Shown here in pieces: positions 53,820 through 63,826 of a stretch of DNA of 64,000 nucleotides. The notes under the pieces are model-generated. The model did not search any database. It was given only the letters and a program-made list of their open reading frames with translations, and had not been told where the DNA came from. Numbering within the stretch: the first letter of the stretch is position 1; each line of letters starts with the position of its first letter. Origin of the DNA: CALVGQ01 sp031551965 (GTDB lineage Bacteria > Bacillota_I > Bacilli_A > Erysipelotrichales > Erysipelotrichaceae). The DNA lies in NCBI GenBank assembly GCA_031551965.1, contig JAVBMW010000001.1:111141-175140 (forward strand), written 5' to 3'. The position numbers and the translations under genes are program-made.

Positions 53820-56048
53820 TTACCAACTACTGGAACCGCCGCCACCAGAGCCACCACCACTAAATCCACCGCCAGAGAATCCTCCTCCACTGGAACCTCC
53901 TCCGAAAGAAGAATCGGAAGATCCACTGCTTTGTGAAGGAGTTACATAAGTCGCATCACGAATGATATTATTCATCATCCTCATCATCTGAACTCTAGAG
54001 AAATCATCGTAATTTCCTGTAACATAATCAGGCGTTTCAAACGTAATATCTTTAAACTTATCTTCCCACACCTTAGTCACATTTAATACTTGAGCATAAG
54101 GAAGTATATGATAGTAATATTGCGGATCGTCTTCAATCAACGCTTCTAAACGATCTTTTTCTGCCGTTTTTATGAATTGTTTAAATCCCAAAAGCTGTCC
54201 TAATAGATAAGTTGCCCTTGGTGTGTATTTATGAAGTGTTGCCGCTATGATCATGGCAATTAAACTACATCCTAAAATCACTCCTATTATCCAATTATAA
54301 TCCGTTGTACCATTTGTCACTCCATTTATGACAATAAAAGAAAACACTATAAATAAGATCAATCCAAAGATTATTGCATATTTTAAACCATTAATTTTTG
54401 GATCATCCAATTTCTCATCATTTTTGTAATAACTATGAACCGTTCTGCGTGCTCTTTGGGCATCCTGATAAAAATTATCCTTTAATTGGCTCACCTTCAC
54501 TGTTGTTCCATCACCATAATCAAACAATGATTCAAATAAATCACTTTCATAATCAGGACATGTAATTGGTAAAGCACCAAGTCGGATAAGAGTTGGATTC
54601 TTTTTATGCCATTCAATATTTAAGGAGCCAAGACTAGCCCAGTAAAAAATCATTGCCCCTATATCTTCATTCGTTACTTTGCGATTCACGATATAAGCTA
54701 CTTCCAATGGATTTAAGTTTTCAATCGGATAAAAATTTACCACATTAATAATAGGATCCTTTTTAATTTTAAATAGCTTTAAAAACATTACCCATCCGGT
54801 GGATACAAATCCCAATATTAGCATTATAACTTGTAATGGATGAATCGGCCGACTAAAATCTTCTTTATTTAATTCAATCATAAGTGATGCTCTTTCAAAA
54901 GTATTTAACTCAGTTTTTGAGCTAAACTTAAGTTGTGATCCAGCAATTGAAATAGCGTAACGACTACTATCTAAACTATCTCCCCTTCTTTGAAAAACTA
55001 CATTAGAAACTCGAGGATTTGGTATATTTACGATCAAATCAACTTTGTCCATAACATATTCATCTAATGCATTACTCAAAATTACTTTCATACTACCATC
55101 AATCATTTTATCCAAGACAACACCATAACTGATTTCTACATCTGTGATTCCTGTTTTATATAAATTAATATAATAATAAAATGTAGTTTCAATGCCATCA
55201 ATTGTTACCTTTGGATCGACGATTCGGTAATCATAAGTACTTAATTCCACTGTTGGTAATTCAATATGATAATTTGAATAATCATGATTTACCTGAAACT
55301 GAATTTTTTCAACTACCGTAAAATTCTGTTTGGTATCAAAGTTAATTTCAACTTGCTTTGATAATATCTCATAATCCAACACTTTCACTGGTGCTAAATA
55401 GAAAGCTCCTTGATTTAATTGGATTTGTACTGTTACTGCCTCATAAGGTTCTATTACATCCTTTGATGTATAACGAATTTCATGATCTAATTCTTCGACT
55501 TCAATCTTTTCGTTGGAGCGATTTCCATAAACTCCTTCCGTTACTGTATTGCTTATTAGTTCGGCATCTTCTGGATATTTAATTGATGCGGTTAATTTTT
55601 CTGTTCTAGTGTCAAACTGTGACCCAATTAAATTTAGATAAATATAATCATACGATTCATCATAATCTTCATAAAAATTCAAAGTATAACTGATTGTATA
55701 TATTTGAGTTCCTGTAACGTATTTGTCAGGATCACCGATCTTGATCGATGTTTCATAAGAATAATCACTCACTGAATAAGGTGCACCACTTACTTCTACA
55801 TCAGTGATCCAAGTATCTTCGACATCTGAATAAGTTGGAATTGTCCGAATGATTCCATGTCTTTCTTCATTGAAATGAACTGTAAGTGTTTCTGTGACCC
55901 TCATTGTCCTTGCCTCATCTACAACGACATCCACATGAATCGATTCATAATAATAGCCTGAATCTTCAGCCTTGATCGTTTGAGGATACAAACATGATAC
56001 AAATATCAAGAATAATATAACACTTATTTTCAAACTCTTTTTAATCAT
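53820..56048 (-). CDS. DUF2207 membrane protein with Gly/Ser-rich tail
   Basis: The 742-residue protein has a signal peptide (about 1-27, ending IKAE), then a large extracellular beta-rich region starting with the DUF2207 pattern VDVVVDEARTMRVTETLTVHF and HGIIRTIP. One membrane helix lies near 405-425, two more near 575-635, and a cytoplasmic domain follows. The last 40 residues are Gly/Ser only (SSGGGFSGGG). This is the family layout in Bacillota; its function is unknown, possibly cell-envelope related. The ATG is preceded by AGGAGG. Confidence 0.88.
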   Translation of the reverse strand: MIKKSLKISVILFLIFVSCLYPQTIKAEDSGYYYESIHVDVVVDEARTMRVTETLTVHFNEERHGIIRTIPTYSDVEDTWITDVEVSGAPYSVSDYSYETSIKIGDPDKYVTGTQIYTISYTLNFYEDYDESYDYIYLNLIGSQFDTRTEKLTASIKYPEDAELISNTVTEGVYGNRSNEKIEVEELDHEIRYTSKDVIEPYEAVTVQIQLNQGAFYLAPVKVLDYEILSKQVEINFDTKQNFTVVEKIQFQVNHDYSNYHIELPTVELSTYDYRIVDPKVTIDGIETTFYYYINLYKTGITDVEISYGVVLDKMIDGSMKVILSNALDEYVMDKVDLIVNIPNPRVSNVVFQRRGDSLDSSRYAISIAGSQLKFSSKTELNTFERASLMIELNKEDFSRPIHPLQVIMLILGFVSTGWVMFLKLFKIKKDPIINVVNFYPIENLNPLEVAYIVNRKVTNEDIGAMIFYWASLGSLNIEWHKKNPTLIRLGALPITCPDYESDLFESLFDYGDGTTVKVSQLKDNFYQDAQRARRTVHSYYKNDEKLDDPKINGLKYAIIFGLILFIVFSFIVINGVTNGTTDYNWIIGVILGCSLIAMIIAATLHKYTPRATYLLGQLLGFKQFIKTAEKDRLEALIEDDPQYYYHILPYAQVLNVTKVWEDKFKDITFETPDYVTGNYDDFSRVQMMRMMNNIIRDATYVTPSQSSGSSDSSFGGGSSGGGFSGGGFSGGGSGGGGSSSW

Positions 56049-56365
56049 AGTAGTTCCTCCTGAATGATGACATTACTATTTTAACACGTTTAATATACAA
56101 AATTATTATTTTAAAGAATATTTAATATAATACCACCACAAAGTGATGACACTCTTCAAATCCATTTTCACTTCGAGACTGAATGCACAATCGTACATAA
56201 ACTTCTTAATGCTATAGCTCCATTGCATAAGTCATAGAGAAAAATCTTAATGAATGTTATAATTCATCTAGAGGTGATCGAAATGGACAATGATATAAAA
56301 TAAGAGAAAGAACATGGATTTAGTTCATTTCTCTTTCAGTGTCTCAATTTAAAAAGGAGAAAACC
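56049..56365. other. Intergenic region with hexapeptide frame and hairpin
   Basis: An extended -10 box TGTTATAAT lies near 56252-56260. Shortly after, an AGAGGTG site at about 56271 precedes a six-codon frame (MDNDIK) at about 56283-56303, followed by a hairpin (AGAGAAA..GAAC/GTTC..TTTCTCT, about 56307-56338). A leader peptide with attenuation is possible but the T-run is weak. Otherwise the region is AT-rich without a gene. Confidence 0.35.
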
Positions 56366-56956
56366 ATGAAAAAAATCGCTATTGTTTTGTATCCAAATTA
56401 TTGTTTGTTTGAAATCACAACATTTTTAGAAGCTGCCATAATTAGAAAGTCAGATGTAAAAATCGAAACATTCGCTGAAACTCTTGATGAATTCCGTAGT
56501 GAAGAAGGAATATTGATTCGTGCAGATAAATTATTAAGTGAGCTAAATCCCCATAATTTTGATGCGCTTGTCTTAAGTGGCTTTTCCGGTGATTTCTATC
56601 CAATCAAAGATGATGCTTTATTGATTGATCTCATTAGAGCATTCGATAAATCCCATAAAGTGATCGGAGCCATATCCATCGCCCCTGTATTTCTATTTAA
56701 AGCAGGCGTACTAGAAAACAAAGAATTTATGTGTGGCTGTATGAAAGAAGATCTTCTCGAAGAAGGTTACAGTTACAATCAACTAAAACTTATGAAGGAT
56801 TGGAATTTTTGTTGCGAAAATTATGACACGTTAAAATATATCATAAGTGATAATATCATTACTTCCGTTGCCTATGGTTATCGTGAATGGGCAATCGAAT
56901 TATGTAAATTACTAAATATCGAGACTTCTCCAAAATCATTTGGATTAGTCTATTAA
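56366..56956 (+). CDS. DJ-1/PfpI family protein lacking the nucleophilic Cys
   Basis: From the ATG at 56366, after AAAAGGAGA, the protein has 196 residues (in-frame ATG at 56339 has no site). It has the DJ-1/PfpI fold: KKIAIVLYPNYCLFEIT, DALVLSGFSGDFY and AISIAPVFLFKAGVL. The nucleophile elbow usually reads AICxxP; here the Cys position is Ser (AISIAP), so glyoxalase or protease chemistry with Cys is unlikely. It may have a binding or regulatory role. It is a single gene upstream of the patatin gene. Confidence 0.85.
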   Translation: MKKIAIVLYPNYCLFEITTFLEAAIIRKSDVKIETFAETLDEFRSEEGILIRADKLLSELNPHNFDALVLSGFSGDFYPIKDDALLIDLIRAFDKSHKVIGAISIAPVFLFKAGVLENKEFMCGCMKEDLLEEGYSYNQLKLMKDWNFCCENYDTLKYIISDNIITSVAYGYREWAIELCKLLNIETSPKSFGLVY

Positions 56957-57114
56957 CTAGTTTGAATCATACAAATTGCAATTTACCATAAATTTAAAAG
57001 ATAATAATATAATTTATTAACATTGAATCAAAATTTGATTAGAAACATTTTTCATTTTTCTTTTGATTTGAATGATTATAATTGTGGTAGAATTTGATAC
57101 AAGGAGTGAGATTT

Positions 57115-58413
57115 ATGAAAAAAGCATTAGTTCTTGCAGGTGGTGCAGCTAAGGGTGCATACCATGTTGGTGCATTGAAGGCACTTCAAGAAATCGGAGC
57201 ATCTTTTGATATTGTAACTGGTACTAGCATTGGCGCTTTAGTTGGCTGTATGGTAGCTCAAAACCAAATCGATGAATTGATTGAATTATGGGAAAATCTA
57301 ACAGTAACTGACGTTATAACGGATGGTGTCTCAATTCAAATTGATATGGATGAAATGTTTTCTAAAAGACATGATCTATTAAAATTTTTAAAACGAACTT
57401 GGAATGATCGAAAAGTCAACATTGATCCATTTATAGAAATGATCCAGCGTTGTTTAGACTATGATAAATTAATGCAATCCAATACTGATTTTGGTCTAGT
57501 CACTTATCAGTCATCTACAAATAAGCCTATGTTTATTACCAAAAATGAAATGTCCAGAGAAAATTGTGCAAATTACTTGTTGGCATCAGCAAGTTGTTAC
57601 CCTGCTTTTCCAGCATTAACTTTTGATGGTGAAGAGTATATTGATGGTGGCTATGTTGATAATTGTCCAATTGAACTTGCCTTTAAAATGGGTGCTGATG
57701 AAGTTGTTGTCATTGAGTTAACAGAGCATCATACTCATCTTGAATATGCGGATCGACCTAACATTACTTTTATCCGACCTACTCATTCATTAGGTTCCTT
57801 TTTTGATTTTGAACGTGAAACATTAAACCGACGTATTTCGCAAGGTTACTATGATGCATTGAAAACTCTAAAATTAAAAGAAGGTGTCAACAATACATTT
57901 GAGCTTAATTGTCTTGATCATGATCTAATTGAACAATACTATCAAAAACTATTAGAGCTTGAGACAAATTACAATCGTTCTCAAGTAAAACGAACACTTA
58001 ATATTTTTACAGGTCAACCATGCAGTACAGCACTAAAAAATTACCGTCGCCATGAAATATTTGATAAATCGCTATATGCAACTACAGCTCTTGATTTTGT
58101 ATCATTAAAGATTTGTGGCCGTACTTATGATGAACTATTGGATGCAACCAAAGTCATTGAACAAAGCATAGAATATTACCAAAGGCATATTGAAGCCATT
58201 GATTTGATTATTACAGAACTTAAACAAATGAAAATTTCCGCATTAAGAAATATGAGCGGTAAAATCAATGATAAAGAATTGATTTGTATCTTCATTCGAT
58301 TGATTTCAGAGCGAAATGAGGATCGCATAATCAACTTAATGATGCCAATATTCCCACTTGAAATCGCAGCGGCTTGTTTTTTAGCTTGTTGCATTGATGC
58401 CAAAGAACTATAA
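57115..58413 (+). CDS. Patatin-like phospholipase
   Basis: The 432-residue protein (ATG at 57115 after AAGGAG) is a cytoplasmic patatin. The oxyanion loop GGAAKGAYHVG (about 10-20), the nucleophile elbow GTSIG (Ser near 40) and the dyad Asp in DGGYVDNCP are all present. It hydrolyses acyl esters of phospholipids or other lipids. The C-terminal half (about 260-432) is helical and shows no domain that I recognise. It is a single gene, not near a secretion system, so toxicity to other cells is not implied. Confidence 0.93.
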   Translation: MKKALVLAGGAAKGAYHVGALKALQEIGASFDIVTGTSIGALVGCMVAQNQIDELIELWENLTVTDVITDGVSIQIDMDEMFSKRHDLLKFLKRTWNDRKVNIDPFIEMIQRCLDYDKLMQSNTDFGLVTYQSSTNKPMFITKNEMSRENCANYLLASASCYPAFPALTFDGEEYIDGGYVDNCPIELAFKMGADEVVVIELTEHHTHLEYADRPNITFIRPTHSLGSFFDFERETLNRRISQGYYDALKTLKLKEGVNNTFELNCLDHDLIEQYYQKLLELETNYNRSQVKRTLNIFTGQPCSTALKNYRRHEIFDKSLYATTALDFVSLKICGRTYDELLDATKVIEQSIEYYQRHIEAIDLIITELKQMKISALRNMSGKINDKELICIFIRLISERNEDRIINLMMPIFPLEIAAACFLACCIDAKEL

Positions 58414-58423
58414 AAATTATTTT

Positions 58424-58951
58424 TTAATCTGCATCAACCCAAATACGGTATTTCCCACAATGAAGACACCGAAACAGATATCCTGACATGTTTCCTTTTT
58501 TAACCAAATAGGATCGGACATCATCAATGTCGTATTCATTCATTTGAGCATAGTCAGCAAACACTTCATCTGCAATTCCCATTTCTTCAAGTTCTTTTGT
58601 CCCCACATCTTCAACAAAAGCGCAATAGTCATTGCAGTGAGACAACCAATACTCACCCTGCCATGTGATCATTCCAGGAGTACGGCAAAATAATTCATTA
58701 GTTTTATCTATACTATTTTCAATGGATTCAGCATCTTGAATAAATGTGCCATTGTATTTTTCTGCTGCCGTTCCATCAGCAACACATTTAGGACAAATTA
58801 TTTCTACATTATCTCTGCAATACACGGATTCTAAATAATACTCTTCTATCTTTTGTCCACAGCATTGGCACTCGATTTGTTGATCATTCTCTACTTTTGA
58901 AAAAACACCATTTTCATAACAATTTGGATTATACTTGAATTTTGGCAACAT
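58424..58951 (-). CDS. cbrC: CbrC family (UPF0167) Cys-rich protein
   Basis: The 175-residue protein follows the CbrC family pattern: FKYNPNCYENGVF, the ECQCCGQK and ICPKCVADGTAAEKYNGTF Cys pairs, then a C-terminal LFRCLHCGKYR pair. The Cys pairs suggest zinc binding. The family is linked in E. coli to colicin tolerance but the mechanism is unclear. It is a single gene, convergent with patatin and close to the DEAD-box helicase gene. Confidence 0.85.
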   Translation of the reverse strand: MLPKFKYNPNCYENGVFSKVENDQQIECQCCGQKIEEYYLESVYCRDNVEIICPKCVADGTAAEKYNGTFIQDAESIENSIDKTNELFCRTPGMITWQGEYWLSHCNDYCAFVEDVGTKELEEMGIADEVFADYAQMNEYDIDDVRSYLVKKGNMSGYLFRCLHCGKYRIWVDAD

Positions 58952-59034
58952 AATTTATACCTCCTTTAATATTGTAACAAGTGCTTATCTGTTCAAATTA
59001 TAATATAAATATGCAACTTGATACAATGCAATTT

Positions 59035-59056
59035 AAAAGGAGAAATTACTCTCCTC
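59035..59056 (-). terminator. Terminator of the DEAD-box helicase gene
   Basis: Minus-strand AGGAGA/TCTCCT with a 6-nt loop is followed by TTTTAAA, after the helicase stop at 59066. Confidence 0.65.
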
Positions 59057-59065
59057 ACTTTAATG

Positions 59066-60355
59066 CTATTTCTCTTTTTTACCACGATAATGTTTTCTTT
59101 TATTCTGATTTGAGTTCCGATTTGTTTTGTCGGTTTTCGTTTTTGAATCCATAGTTTGTTTTAATTGTGATTCAATCGGTTTTGATGTATTCTTTCTAAC
59201 TTGAACAACTTTAGGTGCAGGAAAATTATTCATTAATGGATAGGGATGATCTTTTACTTCTTTTAGTTTTTTTCCAATTAGTTTTTCAATGTCTTCCAGA
59301 TAAGCTTTTTCATCAAAGTCACAAAAAGAAATAGCTACTCCGCTTAACCCTGCACGCCCTGTACGTCCAATACGATGAACATATGTTTCTGGAATATTGG
59401 GTAAATCATAATTAATTACATGCGATAATTCATCAATATCGATTCCTCTTGCCGCAATATCCGTAGCCAACAGGATGCGAAGCGATTTATCTTTGAAATT
59501 ATTAAGTGCTTTCTGTCTAGCACTTTGTGATTTATCTCCATGGATTGCCTGAACTGATAAACCTTCTTTTGTCAAGAAGCGAGCTAATCGATCGGCATTG
59601 TGTTTTGTGCGCATAAATACCAAAACAGATTCAATGTTCTTATCATTTAAAATATGGATAAGTAAATTTTTCTTGTTACTTTTATCTACATAGTATAATG
59701 ACTGAGTAATTGTATCCACAGTTGAAGATGCAGGAGTGACTTCTACTTTAACAGGATTCTTCAAAATTGTATTCGCAAGCTTTTCAATATCTTCTGGCAT
59801 TGTTGCCGAAAAAAGAAGCGTTTGTTTCTGATTTGGTGTTTTCGCAATAATTTTCTTCACATCATGGATAAATCCCATATCCAACATACGATCTGCTTCA
59901 TCTAAAATCAAAATTTTAATATGTTCGATACTCACTATTTTTTGATTCATCAAATCAAGTAATCTTCCAGGTGTTGCGATCAATATGTCATTTTTCTTTT
60001 TAAGTTTATCTTCCTGCGATTTTTGGGATACCCCACCAAAAACTACTGCACAATTCAAATCAGTATATTTTCCATAGGTATTAAAACTTTCATATATTTG
60101 CAACGCTAACTCTCTTGTAGGAGTTACAATTAGTGCTTTGATTTCGTCATTTTTCTTCTCTTTGCTTAAAAGTTGAAGTGTAGGGATCGCAAATGCTGCT
60201 GTTTTCCCAGTTCCTGTTTGAGCACAGCCTAGTAAATCTCTTCCTTCTAAAATTACGGGAATCGATTCCTGTTGGATTGGAGTGGGAACTTCATAGTTCT
60301 CTTGTGCTAAAGCCTTTAAAATTTCAGGCATAATGTTTAATTCTTTAAATTGCAT
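59066..60355 (-). CDS. DEAD-box ATP-dependent RNA helicase
   Basis: The 429-residue helicase has all motifs in order: Q motif near the start, AQTGTGKT, PTRELALQ, TPGR, DEAD (LDEADRMLDMGF), SAT, then ARGIDI and HRIGRTGR in the second RecA-like domain. The C-terminal tail after residue 385 is Lys/Asn/Arg-rich and would bind RNA. Proteins of this size and tail resemble RhlE/CshA helicases in ribosome assembly and mRNA decay. It is a single gene. Confidence 0.93.
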   Translation of the reverse strand: MQFKELNIMPEILKALAQENYEVPTPIQQESIPVILEGRDLLGCAQTGTGKTAAFAIPTLQLLSKEKKNDEIKALIVTPTRELALQIYESFNTYGKYTDLNCAVVFGGVSQKSQEDKLKKKNDILIATPGRLLDLMNQKIVSIEHIKILILDEADRMLDMGFIHDVKKIIAKTPNQKQTLLFSATMPEDIEKLANTILKNPVKVEVTPASSTVDTITQSLYYVDKSNKKNLLIHILNDKNIESVLVFMRTKHNADRLARFLTKEGLSVQAIHGDKSQSARQKALNNFKDKSLRILLATDIAARGIDIDELSHVINYDLPNIPETYVHRIGRTGRAGLSGVAISFCDFDEKAYLEDIEKLIGKKLKEVKDHPYPLMNNFPAPKVVQVRKNTSKPIESQLKQTMDSKTKTDKTNRNSNQNKRKHYRGKKEK

Positions 60356-60387
60356 AATTTTTTTCTCTCTACTTATCTAATGTATAA

Positions 60388-60411
60388 AGCTTAGGCATTT
60401 CTGCCTAAGCC
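60388..60411. terminator. Strong hairpin between ddl and the helicase gene
   Basis: GCTTAGGCA and TGCCTAAGC pair perfectly around a short loop. T-runs are weak on the minus side and better on the plus side, so its role as a ddl terminator is likely but not certain. Confidence 0.5.
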
Positions 60412-60416
60412 AGTTT

Positions 60417-61631
60417 TTATCCTTTATAATTCGCAAGAATATTTGAATCAAATGATGTGATCATCTTTTCTCTTCTGCGTTGTCTATCGATTGCCTGAGA
60501 AATCAGATTATCCATCAGTGCAGTGAAATCCACACCTTCTTCTTGCCACAAATAGAACGCTAACGATCCTGGAATCGTGTTGATTTCATTTACATAGATT
60601 TTTTCTGTTGTGCCATCCATCATAAAGTCAATGCGGCATACACCGCTTGCCCCTAGTGCTTCAAATGTTTGTTTAGCAAGGGATTTAATATAAGTAGTTT
60701 CTTCATCGCTGATTGGCGCAGGAACTAGTCTGGCAGCACTTGCCATCCCTTGTGATTTGCTTCCAGTTGTATTTTTTACTGGTAAGTTTTTGACACCTTT
60801 TACCCCTTTTGCATTTTTTCCTCCACCTAAATATTTCTTTTCAAAGTCAAGGATCTCAGCTCCACCTTTGTTTACTTCTTCTAAGACAGATTGCCTGTTT
60901 TCAAATACTGTTCCCATAACGGAACAATTGATTTCTCTAAGATTTTGAACCATTTTTTCAATAACTACTTTATTATCGTATTGAGCTGCTTCCATGATTT
61001 TGTCCAATAATTCATCTTCATTATGAGCTATACATATACCAACACTTGATCCTAAACATGCTGGTTTGATTACTAAAGGATATCCCATTTTCTTTTCATT
61101 GATTTGGTTTTTCAAAGAGATGATTTTATCTTTAGCCTGATGTCCATAAACCCAAAGCCAATCACAGATCGGTAGTCCATAACCTTCAAGAATATACTTC
61201 ATCACTACTTTATCTTGTCCACATCCTGCCGCAATAACATCACATCCAGCATAGGGAATCTTCATCATTTCAAGTAATCCTTGAACTGAACCATCTTCAC
61301 CATTTGTACCATGCATTACTGGAATAACCAAATCAACTGTATTCAATGTTTTTGAAAACACATTTCTATTGATTGGTTCTATATTGACTGCATTTCCTTT
61401 TTTCACAAAACTTACTGCAGGTTGTTTTTTTGTAACTTCATTTAAATCTTTAAATTCACTTGCGGTAGGAATATGATCAAAATAATAGAAGTCTCTTTGT
61501 TTAGAAACATAAACAGGAATTACTTCAACTTTATTTTCATCACAAGCATTCATTGCCTGAATCGCTGAGATAATACTCACTTCATGTTCAACTGATTCTC
61601 CACCAAATAATATAACAACTTTGACTTTCAT
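60417..61631 (-). CDS. ddl: D-alanine--D-alanine ligase
   Basis: From the ATG at 61631 after GGAGG the protein has 404 residues. It joins two D-alanines for peptidoglycan. The ATP-grasp pattern is complete: VVILFGGESVEHEVSI, HGTNGEDGSVQGLLEM, PLVIKPACLGSSVGI and IYVNEINTIPGSLAFYLW. A Lys/Gly-rich omega-loop insertion (GGGKNAKGVKGVKNLP, about residues 280-310) makes it longer than the 350-370 typical of the family. Such insertions occur in related ligases, and a switch to D-lactate or D-serine cannot be judged from sequence alone. Confidence 0.92.
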   Translation of the reverse strand: MKVKVVILFGGESVEHEVSIISAIQAMNACDENKVEVIPVYVSKQRDFYYFDHIPTASEFKDLNEVTKKQPAVSFVKKGNAVNIEPINRNVFSKTLNTVDLVIPVMHGTNGEDGSVQGLLEMMKIPYAGCDVIAAGCGQDKVVMKYILEGYGLPICDWLWVYGHQAKDKIISLKNQINEKKMGYPLVIKPACLGSSVGICIAHNEDELLDKIMEAAQYDNKVVIEKMVQNLREINCSVMGTVFENRQSVLEEVNKGGAEILDFEKKYLGGGKNAKGVKGVKNLPVKNTTGSKSQGMASAARLVPAPISDEETTYIKSLAKQTFEALGASGVCRIDFMMDGTTEKIYVNEINTIPGSLAFYLWQEEGVDFTALMDNLISQAIDRQRRREKMITSFDSNILANYKG

Positions 61632-61742
61632 TTTATAATCCTCCAAGCTCTTATCATTATACTTCAACACTGTTCAAAGTGCCACTGTAAACTTGTTTTT
61701 TTATGTGTTTCAGTGTACACTATTTGAATAAGGAGACGCCCT

Positions 61743-62963
61743 ATGAAGATTGATAATCAAACAAAAAATCAGATTAAACCTTGGGTCATATTTGCTGCAA
61801 TTTGTGCATTTTTTGCTTATTTAGTTCTCCATTTTGATCAAATTCTAGGAATATTCAATAAATTCTTTGGCTTAAGTATTTCATTTTTCTATGCTATTGT
61901 ATTAGCCTTTGTCTTAAATATACCAATGATGTTTTTTGAAAACAATCTGAAAAAAGCAATTGATCCAGAGAACTGGTTTTATACGAAAATTCGTTCAATT
62001 TCTATTTTTCTTACCATGATTTTTGCTTTCTTTATTATTTCTATTTTCTTAAGTATTTTAATACCTCAATTGATTGATAGTGCTATTTTACTTACTAACA
62101 ATATTTTTGTTTATACCGAAAATATTATTAAGACGATCAATGAATTTTTAGTAACCGTTAATCTAGATGAGATGGGTATTACATTAGATCCCAACATTTT
62201 AAATCAATATATTTCAAGTATTACTGCAAACTGGCAGACGATTCTTCAAACCGCAACGAACTGGGCCGGTAATGCAGGTCAGATGATCGTAAAAAACGCA
62301 ATGGCAATTACCGGAGAAGTCATGAATTGGTTTATGGCGATCATGTTGAGTTTATATTTATTGAGCAGTAAAGAATCATTGATCATGCAACTAAAAAAAA
62401 TAGTTGCAGCAATCTTACCTTTGAAAGTAACTAAAAAAGTATTTGAAATCGCTAATCGTGCTAATTACACTTTTTCACATTTTATATCCGGACAACTTGT
62501 GGAAGCAGTCATCATTGGTTCACTTATTTATGTAGGTATGCTTATATTTGGATTGGGAGAAAACTTCGAAATATTGATCGGTACTGTCACTGCAGTTTTA
62601 AGTTTAATTCCAATGTTTGGAGCTATGGCAGCTATGATGTTTGGATTCATCCTTATTTTAGCAACAAATCCAATAGAAGCTGTTTTGTTTATAGTTTTCT
62701 ATCAAACTGTTCAGCAACTTGAAAATAACTTGATTTATCCACGTGTCGTTGGTAAATCAGTAGGACTTCCTGGAATTTGGGTGTTATTATCGATTGTTAT
62801 TTTTGGGGGATTTTTCGGCTTGTTTGGTACACTTATTGCCGTTCCTACTACTGCCTTATTATATAGTTTATTCCGCGAATTTATCAATTGGCGTTTAGAT
62901 ACTAGAAAACTTAGCGTTACGCCTGAAGGAATAGTAGAAAAGGATGAACTAGATGAGAAATGA
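61743..62963 (+). CDS. AI-2E family transporter (YdiK/YtvI-like permease)
   Basis: The 406-residue protein has about eight membrane helices with a large extracellular or cytosolic loop in the middle (about 105-200), then PLKVTKKVFEIANRANYTFSHFISGQLVEAVIIG, the family signature, and VAVPTTALLYSLFREF at the end. Members are putative exporters or small-molecule permeases; the name from autoinducer-2 is historical. It is preceded by a near-consensus promoter TTGTTT-17-TACACT. Its last 11 nt overlap the next gene. Confidence 0.88.
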   Translation: MKIDNQTKNQIKPWVIFAAICAFFAYLVLHFDQILGIFNKFFGLSISFFYAIVLAFVLNIPMMFFENNLKKAIDPENWFYTKIRSISIFLTMIFAFFIISIFLSILIPQLIDSAILLTNNIFVYTENIIKTINEFLVTVNLDEMGITLDPNILNQYISSITANWQTILQTATNWAGNAGQMIVKNAMAITGEVMNWFMAIMLSLYLLSSKESLIMQLKKIVAAILPLKVTKKVFEIANRANYTFSHFISGQLVEAVIIGSLIYVGMLIFGLGENFEILIGTVTAVLSLIPMFGAMAAMMFGFILILATNPIEAVLFIVFYQTVQQLENNLIYPRVVGKSVGLPGIWVLLSIVIFGGFFGLFGTLIAVPTTALLYSLFREFINWRLDTRKLSVTPEGIVEKDELDEK

Positions 62964-63801
62964 TTTTAAAATGGTCATTACTGACCTTGATGGAACATTA
63001 TTGCAACATGACGGAACTGTCGCACTTGAAACCAGAGATTATTTGATTGGGCTTCAAGAAAAAGGAATTATGGTCGTAGTGGCTACAGGTAGAAACCCAA
63101 AAGAAACTTTCCAGATTTCTTCTGCTTTGCGCTGTGTTGATTTCAAAGGCTATATGGTTTGTTGTAACGGACAGCTAATTCACAGTTTTGGAAAAGGTGA
63201 TGATATTGAGGGAACTCGAGTCACTATGAAAGAAGGAAAAGAATTAGCGTTACTTGCAAAGCAATTCAATATTATGGTCGGTGTTGATAATGATGAGGCT
63301 TATTATCAATCTAAAACTATACCTGGATTTTCACTTAATGATTTAAAATCTTTGATAAAAAGATCAAAATGGATATTCAATCAATTGAATTCACGACATA
63401 TCCATCGAGTTTCTAATGTTGAAGATTACATCAACAAAGATATTCGTAAAATTGCCTTCTCTGGTCACCCAAAAAGATTACAGATGTTGGCAAGTAGAAT
63501 TAGAGAGCTTTATCCCGAATACTTTTCCGTTATGTTTGTATCCCCAAATTGGTTGGAAGTCATGGATATCAATGTTAGTAAAGGTCACGCCTTATTAACA
63601 CTTAGTTCGATTACTGGCATCGGTATGGACGAAATGATCGCCTTTGGAGATGGGGAAAATGACTTGACTATGCTTAAAATGTCTGGCTGGGGAGTTGCAA
63701 TGGAAAATGCAATGGATTCAGTAAAGTCCATCGCAAAAGATATCGCTCCACGCAATACTGATCAAGGTGTTATGAATTATCTAAAGAAAATAGGAATGTA
63801 A
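62953..63801 (+). CDS. Cof-type HAD family phosphatase
   Basis: The 282-residue protein has HAD motif I DLDGTLL, motif II VVATGRN, a Lys in ISVSKG-like NVSKGHALL and motif IV GDGENDLTML. The Cof-type cap (about 85-190) gives specificity, usually for sugar phosphates or FMN. It starts within the preceding permease gene (11-nt overlap), so they form an operon. A strong terminator follows. Confidence 0.93.
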   Translation: MRNDFKMVITDLDGTLLQHDGTVALETRDYLIGLQEKGIMVVVATGRNPKETFQISSALRCVDFKGYMVCCNGQLIHSFGKGDDIEGTRVTMKEGKELALLAKQFNIMVGVDNDEAYYQSKTIPGFSLNDLKSLIKRSKWIFNQLNSRHIHRVSNVEDYINKDIRKIAFSGHPKRLQMLASRIRELYPEYFSVMFVSPNWLEVMDINVSKGHALLTLSSITGIGMDEMIAFGDGENDLTMLKMSGWGVAMENAMDSVKSIAKDIAPRNTDQGVMNYLKKIGM

Positions 63802-63826
63802 AAATGGTCGAAAAGACCATTTTTGT
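63800..63826 (+). terminator. Terminator of the AI-2E/HAD operon
   Basis: AAAATGGTC pairs with GACCATTTT around a GAAAA loop, followed by TTTTTG, directly after the stop. Confidence 0.85.

Noticed and set aside
57115..58413. Patatin protein as an anti-phage (CBASS-type) effector.
   Set aside because: No cyclase, sensor or other defence gene is adjacent; patatins of this length are common as single genes.
60417..61631. Ddl insertion as evidence of a vancomycin-resistance (D-Ala-D-Lac) ligase.
   Set aside because: Lys/Gly-rich omega-loop insertions occur in ordinary Bacillota ligases, and no vanH or vanX is present.
61673..61728. Imperfect inverted repeat (TTCAAAGTG..CACTATTTGAA) upstream of the AI-2E gene as an operator.
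   Set aside because: Arms are imperfect and overlap the likely promoter; AT-rich chance similarity cannot be excluded.
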